Assembly (NCBI GenBank): GCA_963711215.1
Contig: CAVQDH010000002.1
Span: 1,116,001 to 1,180,000 of the forward strand
DNA length: 64,000 nucleotides
From: WHUA01 sp963711215
GTDB taxonomy: Bacteria; Pseudomonadota; Alphaproteobacteria; UBA8366
Reading direction: 5' to 3'
Shown: piece by piece, positions 34,762-43,501 of the stretch
How the letters are laid out: each line of letters opens with the position of its first letter
Numbering within the stretch: the first letter of the stretch is position 1
Position numbers and translations under genes: made by a program
Notes under the pieces: model-generated
Told to the model about the DNA's origin: nothing
The model's database searches: none
Seen by the model: the letters and a program-made list of their open reading frames with translations, nothing else

Positions 34762-35502
34762 ATGCTGCAACGACTTCGCATCCTGCCGCTGCTGATCCTC
34801 GTGTCGGTGGCGATGTTCACCTTGAAGCTCGGCACGATCTGGCAGGACATCATCGACCTCAATGCCTCGATGAAGTCGCGCCCGGCGCTGGCCGCAGAAG
34901 CGGGAGCGAAGCCGGATGCGAAAGCGCCGGAAATGCCGAAGAATGCCGGCCCGGCGGCAGCCGCCAAGGCGCCGGCGGGGAAGTCGGATCCTTCGGCGGA
35001 GCTGCCGACCGCGGCACCGCCGGCCGGCGACGGCTCGTTCGATCCCCGGGATCTCAGCCAGTCCGAGGTGCGGTTGCTTCAGGCCCTGTCGGAACGCCGC
35101 AAGCAGCTGGATGCCCGGGAAAACAGCCTCAACCAGCGCGAGGCGCTGCTCAAGGCCGCGGAACAGCAGCTGGTCGACAAGCAGGCGGATTTCGTCGCGA
35201 TGCGGGACGAGGTCAAGGGGCTGCTCGGCCAGCTCGACGAACAGGAGAAGAAACGCATCAATAGCCTGGTAAAGCTTTATGAAACCATGAAGCCCAAGGA
35301 CGCGGCCAAGATCCTTAACGACCTCGAATTGAGCGTCCTGCTCGGCGTCGTCGAGCGGATGAACGTCCGGCGGCTGGCGCCGGTTCTGGCCGACATGGAC
35401 CCGGAGAAGGCACGCGCCATTACCCGGGCCCTGGCCACCCGCGAAAAGGCGCAGAAATCCTTGTCCGAGCGCATGAAAGACAGCGTCGCCGAACGCAAGT
35501 AG
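34762..35502 (+). CDS. motE: MotE-like motor protein with MgtE-N-type domain
   Basis: 246 residues from ATG 34762. An N-terminal membrane helix (LPLLILVSVAMFTLKLG), a Pro/Ala-rich linker (~40-95), a long coiled coil (~100-170) and a C-terminal superhelical domain (YETMKPKDAAKILNDLELSV, then VLADMDPEKARAITRALA) related to the MgtE N-terminal domain. MotE in Sinorhizobium is a periplasmic chaperone for MotC; related proteins sit beside fliM in many alphaproteobacteria. It starts 4 nt after the DUF6468 gene. Confidence 0.8.
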   Translation: MLQRLRILPLLILVSVAMFTLKLGTIWQDIIDLNASMKSRPALAAEAGAKPDAKAPEMPKNAGPAAAAKAPAGKSDPSAELPTAAPPAGDGSFDPRDLSQSEVRLLQALSERRKQLDARENSLNQREALLKAAEQQLVDKQADFVAMRDEVKGLLGQLDEQEKKRINSLVKLYETMKPKDAAKILNDLELSVLLGVVERMNVRRLAPVLADMDPEKARAITRALATREKAQKSLSERMKDSVAERK

Positions 35503-35519
35503 CCATATTTCCTCGCAAA

Positions 35520-35534
35520 TTTACCAAGATTTAA
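35520..35534 (+). promoter_or_regulatory. CtrA-like box upstream of cheY
   Basis: TTTA-CCAAGAT-TTAA, followed by C, has one mismatch from TTAA-N7-TTAAC. It lies about 85 nt before cheY, in the 114-nt gap after motE, and suggests a separate start for cheY-cheZ-motB. Confidence 0.4.
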
Positions 35535-35616
35535 CGGAAACAGGGTTGTATTCCGCGCGTAGTAGGGGGGCGGCGCGACTTCCTCAGCCGCGACTGACCG
35601 CGAGGAGATTTGGTTC

Positions 35617-36003
35617 ATGGCCGTTGATTTGAATATGCCGGTTCTGATCGTGGACGATTACAAGACCATGCTCAGAATTATCCGCAATCTGCTGAAGCAG
35701 ATCGGCTTCAACAATGTCGACGAAGCGACAGATGGGAAAGCCGCGCTTGAGAAGATGCAGCAGCGCAAGTACGGGCTGGTGATTTCCGACTGGAACATGG
35801 AGCCGATGACCGGCTTGGAGCTTCTGAAGGAAGTCCGCGCGGACGATAAGCTGCGTCCAACGCCGTTCATCATGATCACGGCGGAGAGCAAGACCGAAAA
35901 CGTGATCGCCGCGAAGCAAGCCGGCGTGAACAATTACATCGTCAAACCCTTCAATGCTGCGACGCTGAAGACGAAGCTCACGAGTGTCCTCGGCGACTTC
36001 TGA
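35617..36003 (+). CDS. cheY: Chemotaxis response regulator CheY
   Basis: 128 residues, a single receiver domain. The acidic pocket is LIVDD, the phospho-acceptor Asp is in GLVISDWNMEP, the Thr in MITAES and the Lys in YIVKPFNAATL. Phosphorylated CheY binds FliM to change rotation. CGCGAGGAG precedes ATG 35617. It lies directly before cheZ. Confidence 0.95.
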   Translation: MAVDLNMPVLIVDDYKTMLRIIRNLLKQIGFNNVDEATDGKAALEKMQQRKYGLVISDWNMEPMTGLELLKEVRADDKLRPTPFIMITAESKTENVIAAKQAGVNNYIVKPFNAATLKTKLTSVLGDF

Positions 36004-36014
36004 TTGGAACTGAC

Positions 36015-36692
36015 ATGTCGCGCTCGGTAAATCCCGAGCTCATGGGCTGTCTTGAGAATCTCAAGGCGGAAGGGGATCGAAAGCTTTCCGCCCGAGAGCT
36101 CGCAGAAATCATCGGCGATGTGGCCCGCACGCTGACTGGCGACCTTGCTCCGACAACGCATTCCATCGAGCCCGCCGCGACAAGCGGCGAGCCGGATGCG
36201 GTGCGTACGGCGGTCGCCGGCGCGCTCGAGGCTTTGCGTCGGATCGGCGATCCGGAGAAGGAGGACGGTCGGCTCGCCGAGCTGTGCTCCGAGATGGACG
36301 AGATCCGGGCGGCGACCCAGGATGCCGCGGCGAAATTCCTGTCGGTCGCCGAGCGTATCGAAGATATCGCCGGTCATCAGGACATGGACTCCGGCGACCA
36401 AAGCGATTTGTTCCGCCTGGCCACGGAGATTTACGAGGCGTCCGGCTTCCAGGATATCACCGGCCAGCGCCTCACCCACATGGCGCAGACCCTGAAGCAG
36501 GTCGAGCTTCACCTCGCAAGCGCGGAAGCGGCGCTGGGCGATGACTCCGCGATGCACGCCGCCGAGATGCTGTCGGACACGGTCGAGAAGACCGAGGCGC
36601 GCAAAGTGGAATATATCTTGCACGGTCCGCAGGAGGCCGGGACAGCGAATACTCAAGAGGAGATCGACAAGATCCTGGCAAGTTTTGATTAG
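36015..36692 (+). CDS. cheZ: CheY-P phosphatase CheZ
   Basis: 225 residues. The helical-bundle active-site motif EIYEASGFQDITGQRLTH contains the catalytic Gln of CheZ, and the C-terminus (TQEEIDKILASFD) is the short CheY-binding helix joined by a flexible linker. The acidic middle helix (LAELCSEMDEIRAA) and long coil agree. It removes phosphate from CheY-P. It starts 11 nt after cheY. Confidence 0.92.
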   Translation: MSRSVNPELMGCLENLKAEGDRKLSARELAEIIGDVARTLTGDLAPTTHSIEPAATSGEPDAVRTAVAGALEALRRIGDPEKEDGRLAELCSEMDEIRAATQDAAAKFLSVAERIEDIAGHQDMDSGDQSDLFRLATEIYEASGFQDITGQRLTHMAQTLKQVELHLASAEAALGDDSAMHAAEMLSDTVEKTEARKVEYILHGPQEAGTANTQEEIDKILASFD

Positions 36693-36704
36693 CAATTATC
36701 CCGA

Positions 36705-37379
36705 ATGAAGCAAATCAAAATCGAGCCTCGTCGTGACCCAGGAATAACTATATTTCTTAGTCTCTTCCTGTTATTGCTTGCCTTCTTTATTTTGCTGAAT
36801 TCGTTGGCCACTATCGAGGAATTGAAGACGCGCAAGGTCCTTACGTCCGTCGCGGCAACCTTTCGCTCCGTGGTGGATAGTGAGACGCGCGAGCAGATCC
36901 TGATCTCGGACTTGGGGCCGACGCCGGAAGCACAGGATGTTTTGGAGGCGTTACAGCAGCTTTGGGTTACTGCGGTTCCGGTCATCAAGGTGGAAAAGCT
37001 CACGCCGGGCCAGGTCATGCAAGTGACGCTCCCGGTCAATGACCTTTTTATGGGTGGCCGGCCGGTTCTGCGTAGCGACCGGGAGGGCTTGTTCAATCGC
37101 ACGGCTCTGCTGTTGGCGCTCAAGTCGAAGGGCGCGGTGACGGACGCTCAGGTCGTATTCGGTATTAAGCGGGGCGAGCACACGCTGGCGGACGCGGATG
37201 GGCGCCTTGCGGCCGAACGTGCGGTCAAGATCGCCACCGCGCTGGTCACCCACGGAACGCCGCCCGACCGGTTGAGTGTCGGCGTGAGCGAGGGCGACCC
37301 GAAGACGGTGCGCATCGACTTCGAGATTCGCGATGCGGGGCGGGCGCAGGTCACTTTCAAGAAAGAGAGTGCCAAGTGA
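36705..37379 (+). CDS. MotB-like membrane protein lacking the stator aspartate
   Basis: 224 residues. A short basic N-terminus, one membrane helix (ITIFLSLFLLLLAFFILLNS) and a periplasmic region with OmpA-like traces (FMGGRPVLRSDREGL, AERAVKIATALVTHGTPPDR). The helix ends LLAFFILLNSLA, as in MotB, but the position of the proton-carrying Asp in MotB (FAD) is FLS here. It overlaps the following MotB gene by 4 nt (GTGA). It may be a non-conducting partner of MotB or a scaffold. The family assignment is by helix pattern and context. Confidence 0.6.
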   Translation: MKQIKIEPRRDPGITIFLSLFLLLLAFFILLNSLATIEELKTRKVLTSVAATFRSVVDSETREQILISDLGPTPEAQDVLEALQQLWVTAVPVIKVEKLTPGQVMQVTLPVNDLFMGGRPVLRSDREGLFNRTALLLALKSKGAVTDAQVVFGIKRGEHTLADADGRLAAERAVKIATALVTHGTPPDRLSVGVSEGDPKTVRIDFEIRDAGRAQVTFKKESAK

Positions 37380-38086
37380 GCATGCGGCGTCTTCAGGATC
37401 TCAAGAAGCAACAGAGCCCGGACGCCTGGCTCGTGACCTTCGCCGATATTTCCGCGCTCATGCTGGCATTCTTCGTCATGCTCTTCTCCATGTCGTCGCT
37501 CAGGCTCGACAAATGGCAGGCGGTGGTATCGCGCATGACCAAGGGAGAGCCGGCGCAGGTGCAGCTGCGGCCAAAGCCGATTTCCGAATACAGCGTGCCG
37601 ACCGTCGATATTCCGCCCGCGCTGCCGCTCGGCTATCTGTCGCAGGTGCTGGATGAAAAGCTCAAGCCGCAGGTGGACGCCGGCCAGGTGATCATCCAGC
37701 GGCTCGACAAGATGCTGGTCGTCTCGCTGCCCTCGGACGTGCTTTTCCTGCCGGACAAGGCGACGCTGACGCCGCGCGCGAGCCAGGCCTTGTTCGGCGT
37801 CAGCAGCGCGCTCGCCCAGATCGGCAATCAGGTCGACGTCGAGGGGCATACCGCGCCCGCCGCCTCCCCGAAGACCGGGATCGAGTGGAAATGGCGGTTG
37901 TCCCTCGAGCGCGCGGCGGCTGTCGCCGACGAGCTGAAGCGGATCGGCTACCAAGGCAATCCGGCCATTCTGGGCCTGGCGGATTCGCGCTTCGGGTTTC
38001 TCGACAAGGCAATCCCGGAAGCCAAGCGGCTCGTGCTCGCGCGGCGCGTCGATCTCGTGATCCATCCGACGGAAGGTGAGCCGTGA
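37376..38086 (+). CDS. motB: MotB-like stator protein with OmpA domain
   Basis: 236 residues. DAWLVTFADISALMLAFFVM is the MotB transmembrane helix with the essential Asp in FADIS. The periplasmic OmpA-like domain has VSLPSDVLFLPDKATLTPRA, VDVEGHTAPA and LSLERAAAVADELKRIG. It would bind peptidoglycan and conduct ions together with MotA, which is not in the window. GTG 37376 overlaps the preceding stop; ATG 37382 is the alternative. Its own stop overlaps the GTG of the next gene, so three genes are coupled. Confidence 0.82.
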   Translation: MSMRRLQDLKKQQSPDAWLVTFADISALMLAFFVMLFSMSSLRLDKWQAVVSRMTKGEPAQVQLRPKPISEYSVPTVDIPPALPLGYLSQVLDEKLKPQVDAGQVIIQRLDKMLVVSLPSDVLFLPDKATLTPRASQALFGVSSALAQIGNQVDVEGHTAPAASPKTGIEWKWRLSLERAAAVADELKRIGYQGNPAILGLADSRFGFLDKAIPEAKRLVLARRVDLVIHPTEGEP

Positions 38087-41000
38087 GCGCGCGCGCCGTC
38101 GCGATATGGCGCGGTCTGCTGGCGCTGGCGTTGCTGTTGGGATTCGGCCATGCGAGCGTCGCCGCCGACGCGGTCGGTATTCGCGCGTCCGAGCATCCCG
38201 GATACGCGCGTATTGTTTTCGACTGGCCCGAGCCCGTGGCGTTCACCGTCGCAACCCGCGGCCGCAGTCTTTGGATTCGGTTCGATCACGCGCTCCGCGC
38301 CGATCCCAAGGATCTCGTCCGGCCGCTGCGCCGCTATGTCGCCGGTGCGCGTCTGTCCAACGACCGCAAGGGCGTGGACATCGTCCTGAGCAACCCGTAC
38401 CGGCTCGAATCCTTCGCGCTCGGCAATTCGGTCGTGTTCGACCTCCGGCCGGTCGGAAGCTCGGCCGAGGCAGGGCAGGACATCCAAGATGCCAACTTTA
38501 CCGACGTCGCGCGGTCGGCCGACAGCGCGCCACCCGAATTGCCGGTGCGGGTCGGCAATCACGACAAATATCTTCGGCTGGTTTTCGATTGGCGGAAGCC
38601 GGTCGATTACACCGTCGAGGAAACCAAGACGGCCGTGCAGCTGCGCTTCGCTCGCGCGGCGCGCGTTGATTTGGCCGCCTTGCGCAAGCGCTTGCCCGCC
38701 GGTTTCTCCGGCGCGGCTGTGAAGTCGGAATCCGGCTCGCTGACGCTGACCTTTCCCAAACCGCCGGATCGGCGGGTCCGCCATTTCAAGGCCGGCGCCA
38801 AAGTCGTGCTCGACTTCATGCGCGGCGGCGACAGCGCCGCGCGCAGCAAGGGTGCGGTCGCGAAGGCGGAGAAACCGGCGAAACCAACCGAAAAGCCGCC
38901 CCTAAAGCAGCCCGAGAGACAACCGGAAAAGAGCGCTAAGAAGGCATCGGAGCCGCCGCCGCCCACGGCGGCGCCGGTGCCGAAAGTTCAGGAAGAGGCG
39001 CTCTCGAAGACACCCTCGGCCGGCGAAAAGCCGGCCGAGAGCGACTCTGCGACCGCCGATGCCGGCAAGGCGATGGAGCCTTCGGCCGGCGGCGCATCGA
39101 ACGGCAAACAGGATGTGCCCGCTGCGGCCGCGCCCGATGCTGCTGCGAAAGCGACGCCGCCCGCGGGCGCAAAGAAGGCCGTCAGCCTCGTCTTCGAGTG
39201 GCCCGAGCCGGTGGGGGCGGCCGTCTTCCGGCGTGAACCCTATGTTTGGGTGGTGTTCGACAAGCGCGCGGAGCTCAACCTCGCCGCGCTGAGGACGGCG
39301 GGCGCCGACGTGGTCACGATGATCGAGCAGCTGCCCGTCGGCAGCGGCACGGTCGTGCGCATGATCCCGAAGGATGGGCTGAGCCCGCATGTCGCCCGCG
39401 AGGGATCGAACTGGGTCGTTCGCTTCGAGCATGGTCCGATTTCGCCGCAGGTGCCGATCGCCTTGCGCGTGCGGGCGGAAGCGGACCAGGGCACCCAGCT
39501 CGAGCTGCCGGTCTCCGAGTTCGGGCAAATCATCCACATTCCGGACCCCGACGTCGGCGATATGATAATCGCCGCGACGGTGCGGGCGGTCGGTCATGGC
39601 ATTGCGGGGCGTCGGCGCTATCCGGAGTTCGAGCTGCTGCCATCCGCGCAGGGCGTCGGCATGGAGCCGCTCAGCGACGACGTCGATATCCGCAACGCGG
39701 GCGACCGCGGCCTCGTCGTCTCCGCGCCGGGCGGGCTTCAGATATCGAACGTGAACCAGGGCGCCGCGAAAACCGGAAGCTATCTCGGTCCGCGTATCTT
39801 CAATCTGGCCAGCTGGTGGGGTCCCAAGGATGAGTCCTTCATCCCGGCGCGCCAGGCGATGTTCGCGGCGGTGATCGCAGCCAAGCCCGAGCGCCGCGAC
39901 GATGCACGGCTCGATATCGCGCGCTTCTATTTCGCCCGCGGCTTCGGCGCGGAGGCTCTCGGCGTGCTTCGCACGATCGAATACGCCAACCAGGACATGG
40001 CGTCCCAGCCGGAATTCCATGCGCTGAAAGGGGCGGTGCAGGTGCTCATGGACCGCCCGTACGAGGCCAGAAAGGCGCTGCTGGATCCGAGTCTCGACCA
40101 GTATCAGGAAATCGAGCTTTGGCGCGGCTCCATGTTCCTGGAGAGCGAGGAGCCGAAAAAGGCGGCTGCGCATTTCCGGGCCGGCGAGCCCGCCTTGTCG
40201 AGCTATCCCGACCCGATCCGGTCGCGCCTTGCGATCCAGCTCGTGGAGGCGAGCCTCGCCGATCTCGACGTCGAGACGGCCGCGCGCTGGCTCGACCAGC
40301 TGGCCCACGAGAAGGACAAGCTGCCGCGCGATCTGGCGGCGCGGATGCTTTACGATCAAGGCGTGCTGGCCAGGGACAACCGCAAGCTCGACGACGCGGT
40401 CAAGATCTGGACGAAGGCGACGGAAGGCGACGACCGCTGGGCCGCGGCGCATGCGGAATACGCCCTGATCGACCTTGGGCTGCAGCAGGAGACAATGACG
40501 CCGGACGAAGCGATCAAGCGGCTGGACCGCCTGCGCTTTCAATGGCGGGGCGACGATCTTGAGCTGGATGTGCTGCAGCGGCTCGGCAAGCTGTACCTGG
40601 CGAAGAACGAATACCGCAAGGGTCTCACGACGCTGCGGACCGCCGTCACCTATTTCCCGGAGAAGAAGCGGGCGAAGAGCATCGCCAAGACGATGAGCGA
40701 CGCTTTCCGGAAACTGCATTTGGCCGGCGAGGCCGATCGGTTGCCGCCGCTGAAGGCGCTTGCGCTCTATGACGATTTCCGCGAGCTGACGCCGGCTGGC
40801 CCCGAAGGCGATCTCATGATCCAGCGCCTGGCCGACCGGCTGGTCGCCGTCGACCTGCTCGACCGCGCCGCGAGCTTGCTTTCCCACCAGGTGCGCTACC
40901 GGCTTAAAGGCGAAGGGCGCGCCCGGGTCGGCGCCAAGCTCGCGTTGATCTTGTTGCTCGATCGCAATCCGAAAGGCGCGCTTGCGGCATTGCGCAACAG

Positions 41001-41631
41001 CTTCCAACCCAATCTTCCCTACGACGTTGAGGATGACCGGCGGCGCATCAGAGCCAAAGCGACGATGGAGCTCGGCCGTTACGAAGATGCGATCGCGCTT
41101 CTGGCGGGCGATGTCAGTCGGGAGGCCGACCTTCTGCGCGCCAGCATTTATTGGGGCACGAAAGATTATGGCGAGGCCGCGAAGGTTCTGCAGCGGTTGG
41201 CCGGCGATCCGTTGGAGGACGGCGCCTATCCGGACGACCAGGCGCGCTACATTCTGAACTGGGCCGTCGCCTTACGCCTCAAGCGCGACGATGCCGGGAT
41301 CAAGATGCTGCGCGAGCTGTACGGCCCGGGCATGGGCAAGAGCAAGCTGGCCGACGCCTTCTCCTATATTACGAGCGACGAGCCCGACAGCGTGAGGAAC
41401 ATCGAAGAGATGTCCAAGCGCATCGCGGAAACCGACAAGTTCGACGGCTTTCTCAAGGAATATCGCGAACGCCTGATGGTACCGCTGGCAGCGGCGTCCA
41501 AGACCGGCAAGGACAAGGCGCCGGCAGAGGCGGGTCAGCAGCAACAGCCGCCGGCCGCGGTTTCCACGCCGGCGCCGCCGCAGCCTGGCCCGGCCGCCAT
41601 TCCGCCGCCACCGCCGCCGCCCCAAGGCTAG
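38083..41631 (+). CDS. Very large periplasmic protein: three AMIN-like repeats plus TPR superhelix
   Basis: 1182 residues. A signal peptide (~1-28, LLALALLLGFGHASVAADAV). Three repeats share a beta-strand pattern: YARIVFDWPEPVAFTV (~45), LRLVFDWRKPVDYTV (~165) and VSLVFEWPEPVGAAV (~365), resembling AMIN domains that target peptidoglycan or secretin complexes. A Lys/Pro/Glu-rich linker lies between the second and third. Residues ~590-1120 are helical repeats of TPR type (LDIARFYFARGFGAEALGVL, LDVLQRLGKLYLAKNEYRKG), then a Pro/Gln-rich tail. Translation is coupled to motB through GTGA. I do not know a named family; the context suggests a motor scaffold comparable in role to rhizobial MotC. Confidence 0.75.
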   Translation: MSARAVAIWRGLLALALLLGFGHASVAADAVGIRASEHPGYARIVFDWPEPVAFTVATRGRSLWIRFDHALRADPKDLVRPLRRYVAGARLSNDRKGVDIVLSNPYRLESFALGNSVVFDLRPVGSSAEAGQDIQDANFTDVARSADSAPPELPVRVGNHDKYLRLVFDWRKPVDYTVEETKTAVQLRFARAARVDLAALRKRLPAGFSGAAVKSESGSLTLTFPKPPDRRVRHFKAGAKVVLDFMRGGDSAARSKGAVAKAEKPAKPTEKPPLKQPERQPEKSAKKASEPPPPTAAPVPKVQEEALSKTPSAGEKPAESDSATADAGKAMEPSAGGASNGKQDVPAAAAPDAAAKATPPAGAKKAVSLVFEWPEPVGAAVFRREPYVWVVFDKRAELNLAALRTAGADVVTMIEQLPVGSGTVVRMIPKDGLSPHVAREGSNWVVRFEHGPISPQVPIALRVRAEADQGTQLELPVSEFGQIIHIPDPDVGDMIIAATVRAVGHGIAGRRRYPEFELLPSAQGVGMEPLSDDVDIRNAGDRGLVVSAPGGLQISNVNQGAAKTGSYLGPRIFNLASWWGPKDESFIPARQAMFAAVIAAKPERRDDARLDIARFYFARGFGAEALGVLRTIEYANQDMASQPEFHALKGAVQVLMDRPYEARKALLDPSLDQYQEIELWRGSMFLESEEPKKAAAHFRAGEPALSSYPDPIRSRLAIQLVEASLADLDVETAARWLDQLAHEKDKLPRDLAARMLYDQGVLARDNRKLDDAVKIWTKATEGDDRWAAAHAEYALIDLGLQQETMTPDEAIKRLDRLRFQWRGDDLELDVLQRLGKLYLAKNEYRKGLTTLRTAVTYFPEKKRAKSIAKTMSDAFRKLHLAGEADRLPPLKALALYDDFRELTPAGPEGDLMIQRLADRLVAVDLLDRAASLLSHQVRYRLKGEGRARVGAKLALILLLDRNPKGALAALRNSFQPNLPYDVEDDRRRIRAKATMELGRYEDAIALLAGDVSREADLLRASIYWGTKDYGEAAKVLQRLAGDPLEDGAYPDDQARYILNWAVALRLKRDDAGIKMLRELYGPGMGKSKLADAFSYITSDEPDSVRNIEEMSKRIAETDKFDGFLKEYRERLMVPLAAASKTGKDKAPAEAGQQQQPPAAVSTPAPPQPGPAAIPPPPPPPQG

Positions 41632-41672
41632 CACCGCATTCATCCGGCTGGAGACGGGCGGGACGCCGGCCG

Positions 41673-42437
41673 TCAGCTCGGGCCGAAGCTTTGCACCAGG
41701 CTGCCGGCGACAAGGTACCAGCCGTCCACCAGCACGAAAAAAATCAATTTGAACGGCAGGGAGATCATCACCGGCGGCAGCATCATCATGCCCATCGACA
41801 TCAGCACCGACGCCACCACCATGTCGATGATGAGAAACGGCACGAACAGGAGAAAGCCGATCTCGAAGGCGCGGCGCAGCTCGGAGATCATGAAAGCGGG
41901 AATGAGCGCCTGCAGCGGCGTCTTGTCGGGTGAATCGATGTTGTCGGCCTTCGCCATGTTGAGAAAGAGGTCGAGATCCTTCGGCCGGACGTGCTCGAGC
42001 ATGAAGGTGCGAAAAGGAGCGACGCTTCGGTCGACCGCCTGCTGCTCGGTGATCTGCTGTGCGATCAGTGGCGCGATGCCGTTTTGGTAGGCCGCCTCGA
42101 GCGTCGGCTGCATGATGAACAGCGTCATGAACAGCGCCAGGCTGATGACGACCGCGTTGGGCGGCGTGCCCTGCGTGCCGATCGCGGTGCGCAGCAGCGA
42201 CAGCACGATGACGATGCGGACGAAGGACGTCACCATGACGAGGATGGACGGCGCCAGCGTCAGGATGGTGAGGAGGGCGACCAGCTGAACGATACGGCCG
42301 GTCGCTTCGCCGCCCGTGCCGAAATCCAGGGTCACGTTCTGCGCGCCGGCGGCGCCGGAGACCAGGACGGCAAAGGCAAATGCCACGATCGGCGCGATCG
42401 CGCGAAGGACGGCGACGGGGCGTAAGCGTCCCGTCAC
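41673..42437 (-). CDS. fliP: Flagellar export gate protein FliP
   Basis: 254 residues. Signal peptide, then LALLTILTLAPSILVMVTSF-type motif, LRTAIGTQGTPPNAVVISLA, FLNMAKADNI, LIPAFMISELRRAFEIGFLL and VASVLMSMGMMMLPPVMISL, all diagnostic. FliP forms the core of the export gate with FliQ and FliR. The GTG start overlaps the fliO stop (GTGA) with GGAGA upstream. It converges on the large periplasmic protein gene. Confidence 0.97.
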   Translation of the reverse strand: MTGRLRPVAVLRAIAPIVAFAFAVLVSGAAGAQNVTLDFGTGGEATGRIVQLVALLTILTLAPSILVMVTSFVRIVIVLSLLRTAIGTQGTPPNAVVISLALFMTLFIMQPTLEAAYQNGIAPLIAQQITEQQAVDRSVAPFRTFMLEHVRPKDLDLFLNMAKADNIDSPDKTPLQALIPAFMISELRRAFEIGFLLFVPFLIIDMVVASVLMSMGMMMLPPVMISLPFKLIFFVLVDGWYLVAGSLVQSFGPS

Positions 42438-42787
42438 TGCCGCGTCTCTCCGGGCGACCGGAGCATGCTTTGGAAGCTGCCGCCCTGCGCACCTGGACGC
42501 TGTTGCGCAGGCTTGATGTTGCTTTCGATCAGCAGGTCGGCCGCATTTCCGAGCAGGACGAGATGCTCCGTATCGTCGCGGCGGATCAGGACGAGGCGCC
42601 GCCGGGCGTCGAGAGCGGCGACCTCGACCACGGCCAGCCGCTTTTCAGCCTGCCGGCCCTTGCTGCGAAAGGCGGGCGAGATCCGCACCGTGCCGAAACC
42701 AAAACGGCGCAGCAGGAATGCCAGCATCCCTATAAGGCCAAGAACAAAAAGCAACGCCAGAAGGAATCTGACGTATTCAACTTCCAC
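42434..42787 (-). CDS. fliO: FliO-like flagellar assembly protein
   Basis: 117 residues. A membrane helix at ~6-26 (VRFLLALLFVLGLIGMLAFL), a basic cytoplasmic stretch and a small beta-domain with RLAVVEVAALDARRRLVLIR and HLVLLG, the FliO pattern. FliO helps FliP assemble. It is directly upstream of and overlaps fliP. The family is poorly conserved, so the call leans on context. Confidence 0.85.
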   Translation of the reverse strand: MEVEYVRFLLALLFVLGLIGMLAFLLRRFGFGTVRISPAFRSKGRQAEKRLAVVEVAALDARRRLVLIRRDDTEHLVLLGNAADLLIESNIKPAQQRPGAQGGSFQSMLRSPGETRQ

Positions 42788-42863
42788 GGCTTAACGATCT
42801 CCCCAGTACGTACGGCAAGGGCCTCCGCGCGAGGAGACAATTGCCGCCGCGAACCAATTTGCG

Positions 42864-43169
42864 CTATGCGCCCGATCGCCCTGCTGTCGTCATCTGGCCG
42901 TCCGAACCGCCCGTCGCTTCGAGATCGGCGATTTTCTCCTGCACCTCGGCCGCGAAACGCTTGAAGTCCGTCAGCAGCTCGATGAGCGTCGGCCGCAACT
43001 CGATCGCATCGTCGGGCGGAAGGTCGGTGATCGATCCCATGAGCTCACGCAATCTTCCGGGGATATCGCCGATGTCCACGAGCTCGTTGCGCGCCAGCGC
43101 GGCGCGCGCCGTCACGATCATCTCGGCAACGATCGTCAGTTCGCCGTTAATGGTGTCTTTCGTCATCAT
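42864..43169 (-). CDS. Small helical protein coupled to the FlhB-like gene
   Basis: 101 residues, no signal peptide or membrane segment. It is predicted helical throughout (LTIVAEMIVTARAALARNEL, PTLIELLTDFKRFAAEVQEK), with a DLPPDD turn in the middle. The ATG overlaps the stop of the FlhB-like gene (ATGA). Size and pattern recall the FliT/FlgN export chaperones, but I cannot assign a family. The last ~15 residues are Gly/Ser-rich. Confidence 0.55.
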   Translation of the reverse strand: MMTKDTINGELTIVAEMIVTARAALARNELVDIGDIPGRLRELMGSITDLPPDDAIELRPTLIELLTDFKRFAAEVQEKIADLEATGGSDGQMTTAGRSGA

Positions 43170-43501
43170 GAGCTGGGTACCTCCGGGGGCTGGGCGCCGT
43201 TCGCCGCATAGACGTAGCGCAGGATCTCGGCAACGGCGATAAAGGCCTCTACCGGGATTTCTTCGTCGAGATCGATGGCGGCAAGAACCTCGGCAAGGTC
43301 CGCGTCCTCGCGCACCTTGATGCCATGCGCAAAGGCAACCTCGAGGATCTTCTCGGCAATCCATCCGCGCCCCGATGCAACGACTTTGGGAGCGGAGCTC
43401 TCGTCGACCGGTTGATAGCGGATGGCGACCGCCGTGCGGCCGGAATCTTCCTTCGCTGTCGTGCCCGGCGGCGCGGCGCCGCCTTTACGGGAATTCGACA
43501 T
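43166..43501 (-). CDS. Free-standing FlhB C-terminal cytoplasmic domain
   Basis: 111 residues from ATG 43501. It aligns with the cytoplasmic domain of FlhB after the autocleavage site: AVAIRYQPVDESSAPKVVAS, AEKILEVAFAHGIKVRED and AAIDLDEEIPVEAFIAVAEI. It has no membrane segments and no NPTH cleavage motif. Such FhlB-type proteins can partly replace the cleaved FlhB fragment and tune export switching. A Gly/Pro/Lys N-terminal extension (~20 residues) takes the place of the membrane part. The full-length flhB is at 46326, so this is a second copy of the domain. Confidence 0.82.
   Translation of the reverse strand: MSNSRKGGAAPPGTTAKEDSGRTAVAIRYQPVDESSAPKVVASGRGWIAEKILEVAFAHGIKVREDADLAEVLAAIDLDEEIPVEAFIAVAEILRYVYAANGAQPPEVPSS

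Noticed and set aside
38902..41007. 701-codon minus-strand frame opposite the large periplasmic protein
   Set aside because: The plus-strand frame has a signal peptide, domain repeats and coupling to motB; the opposite frame has none of these.
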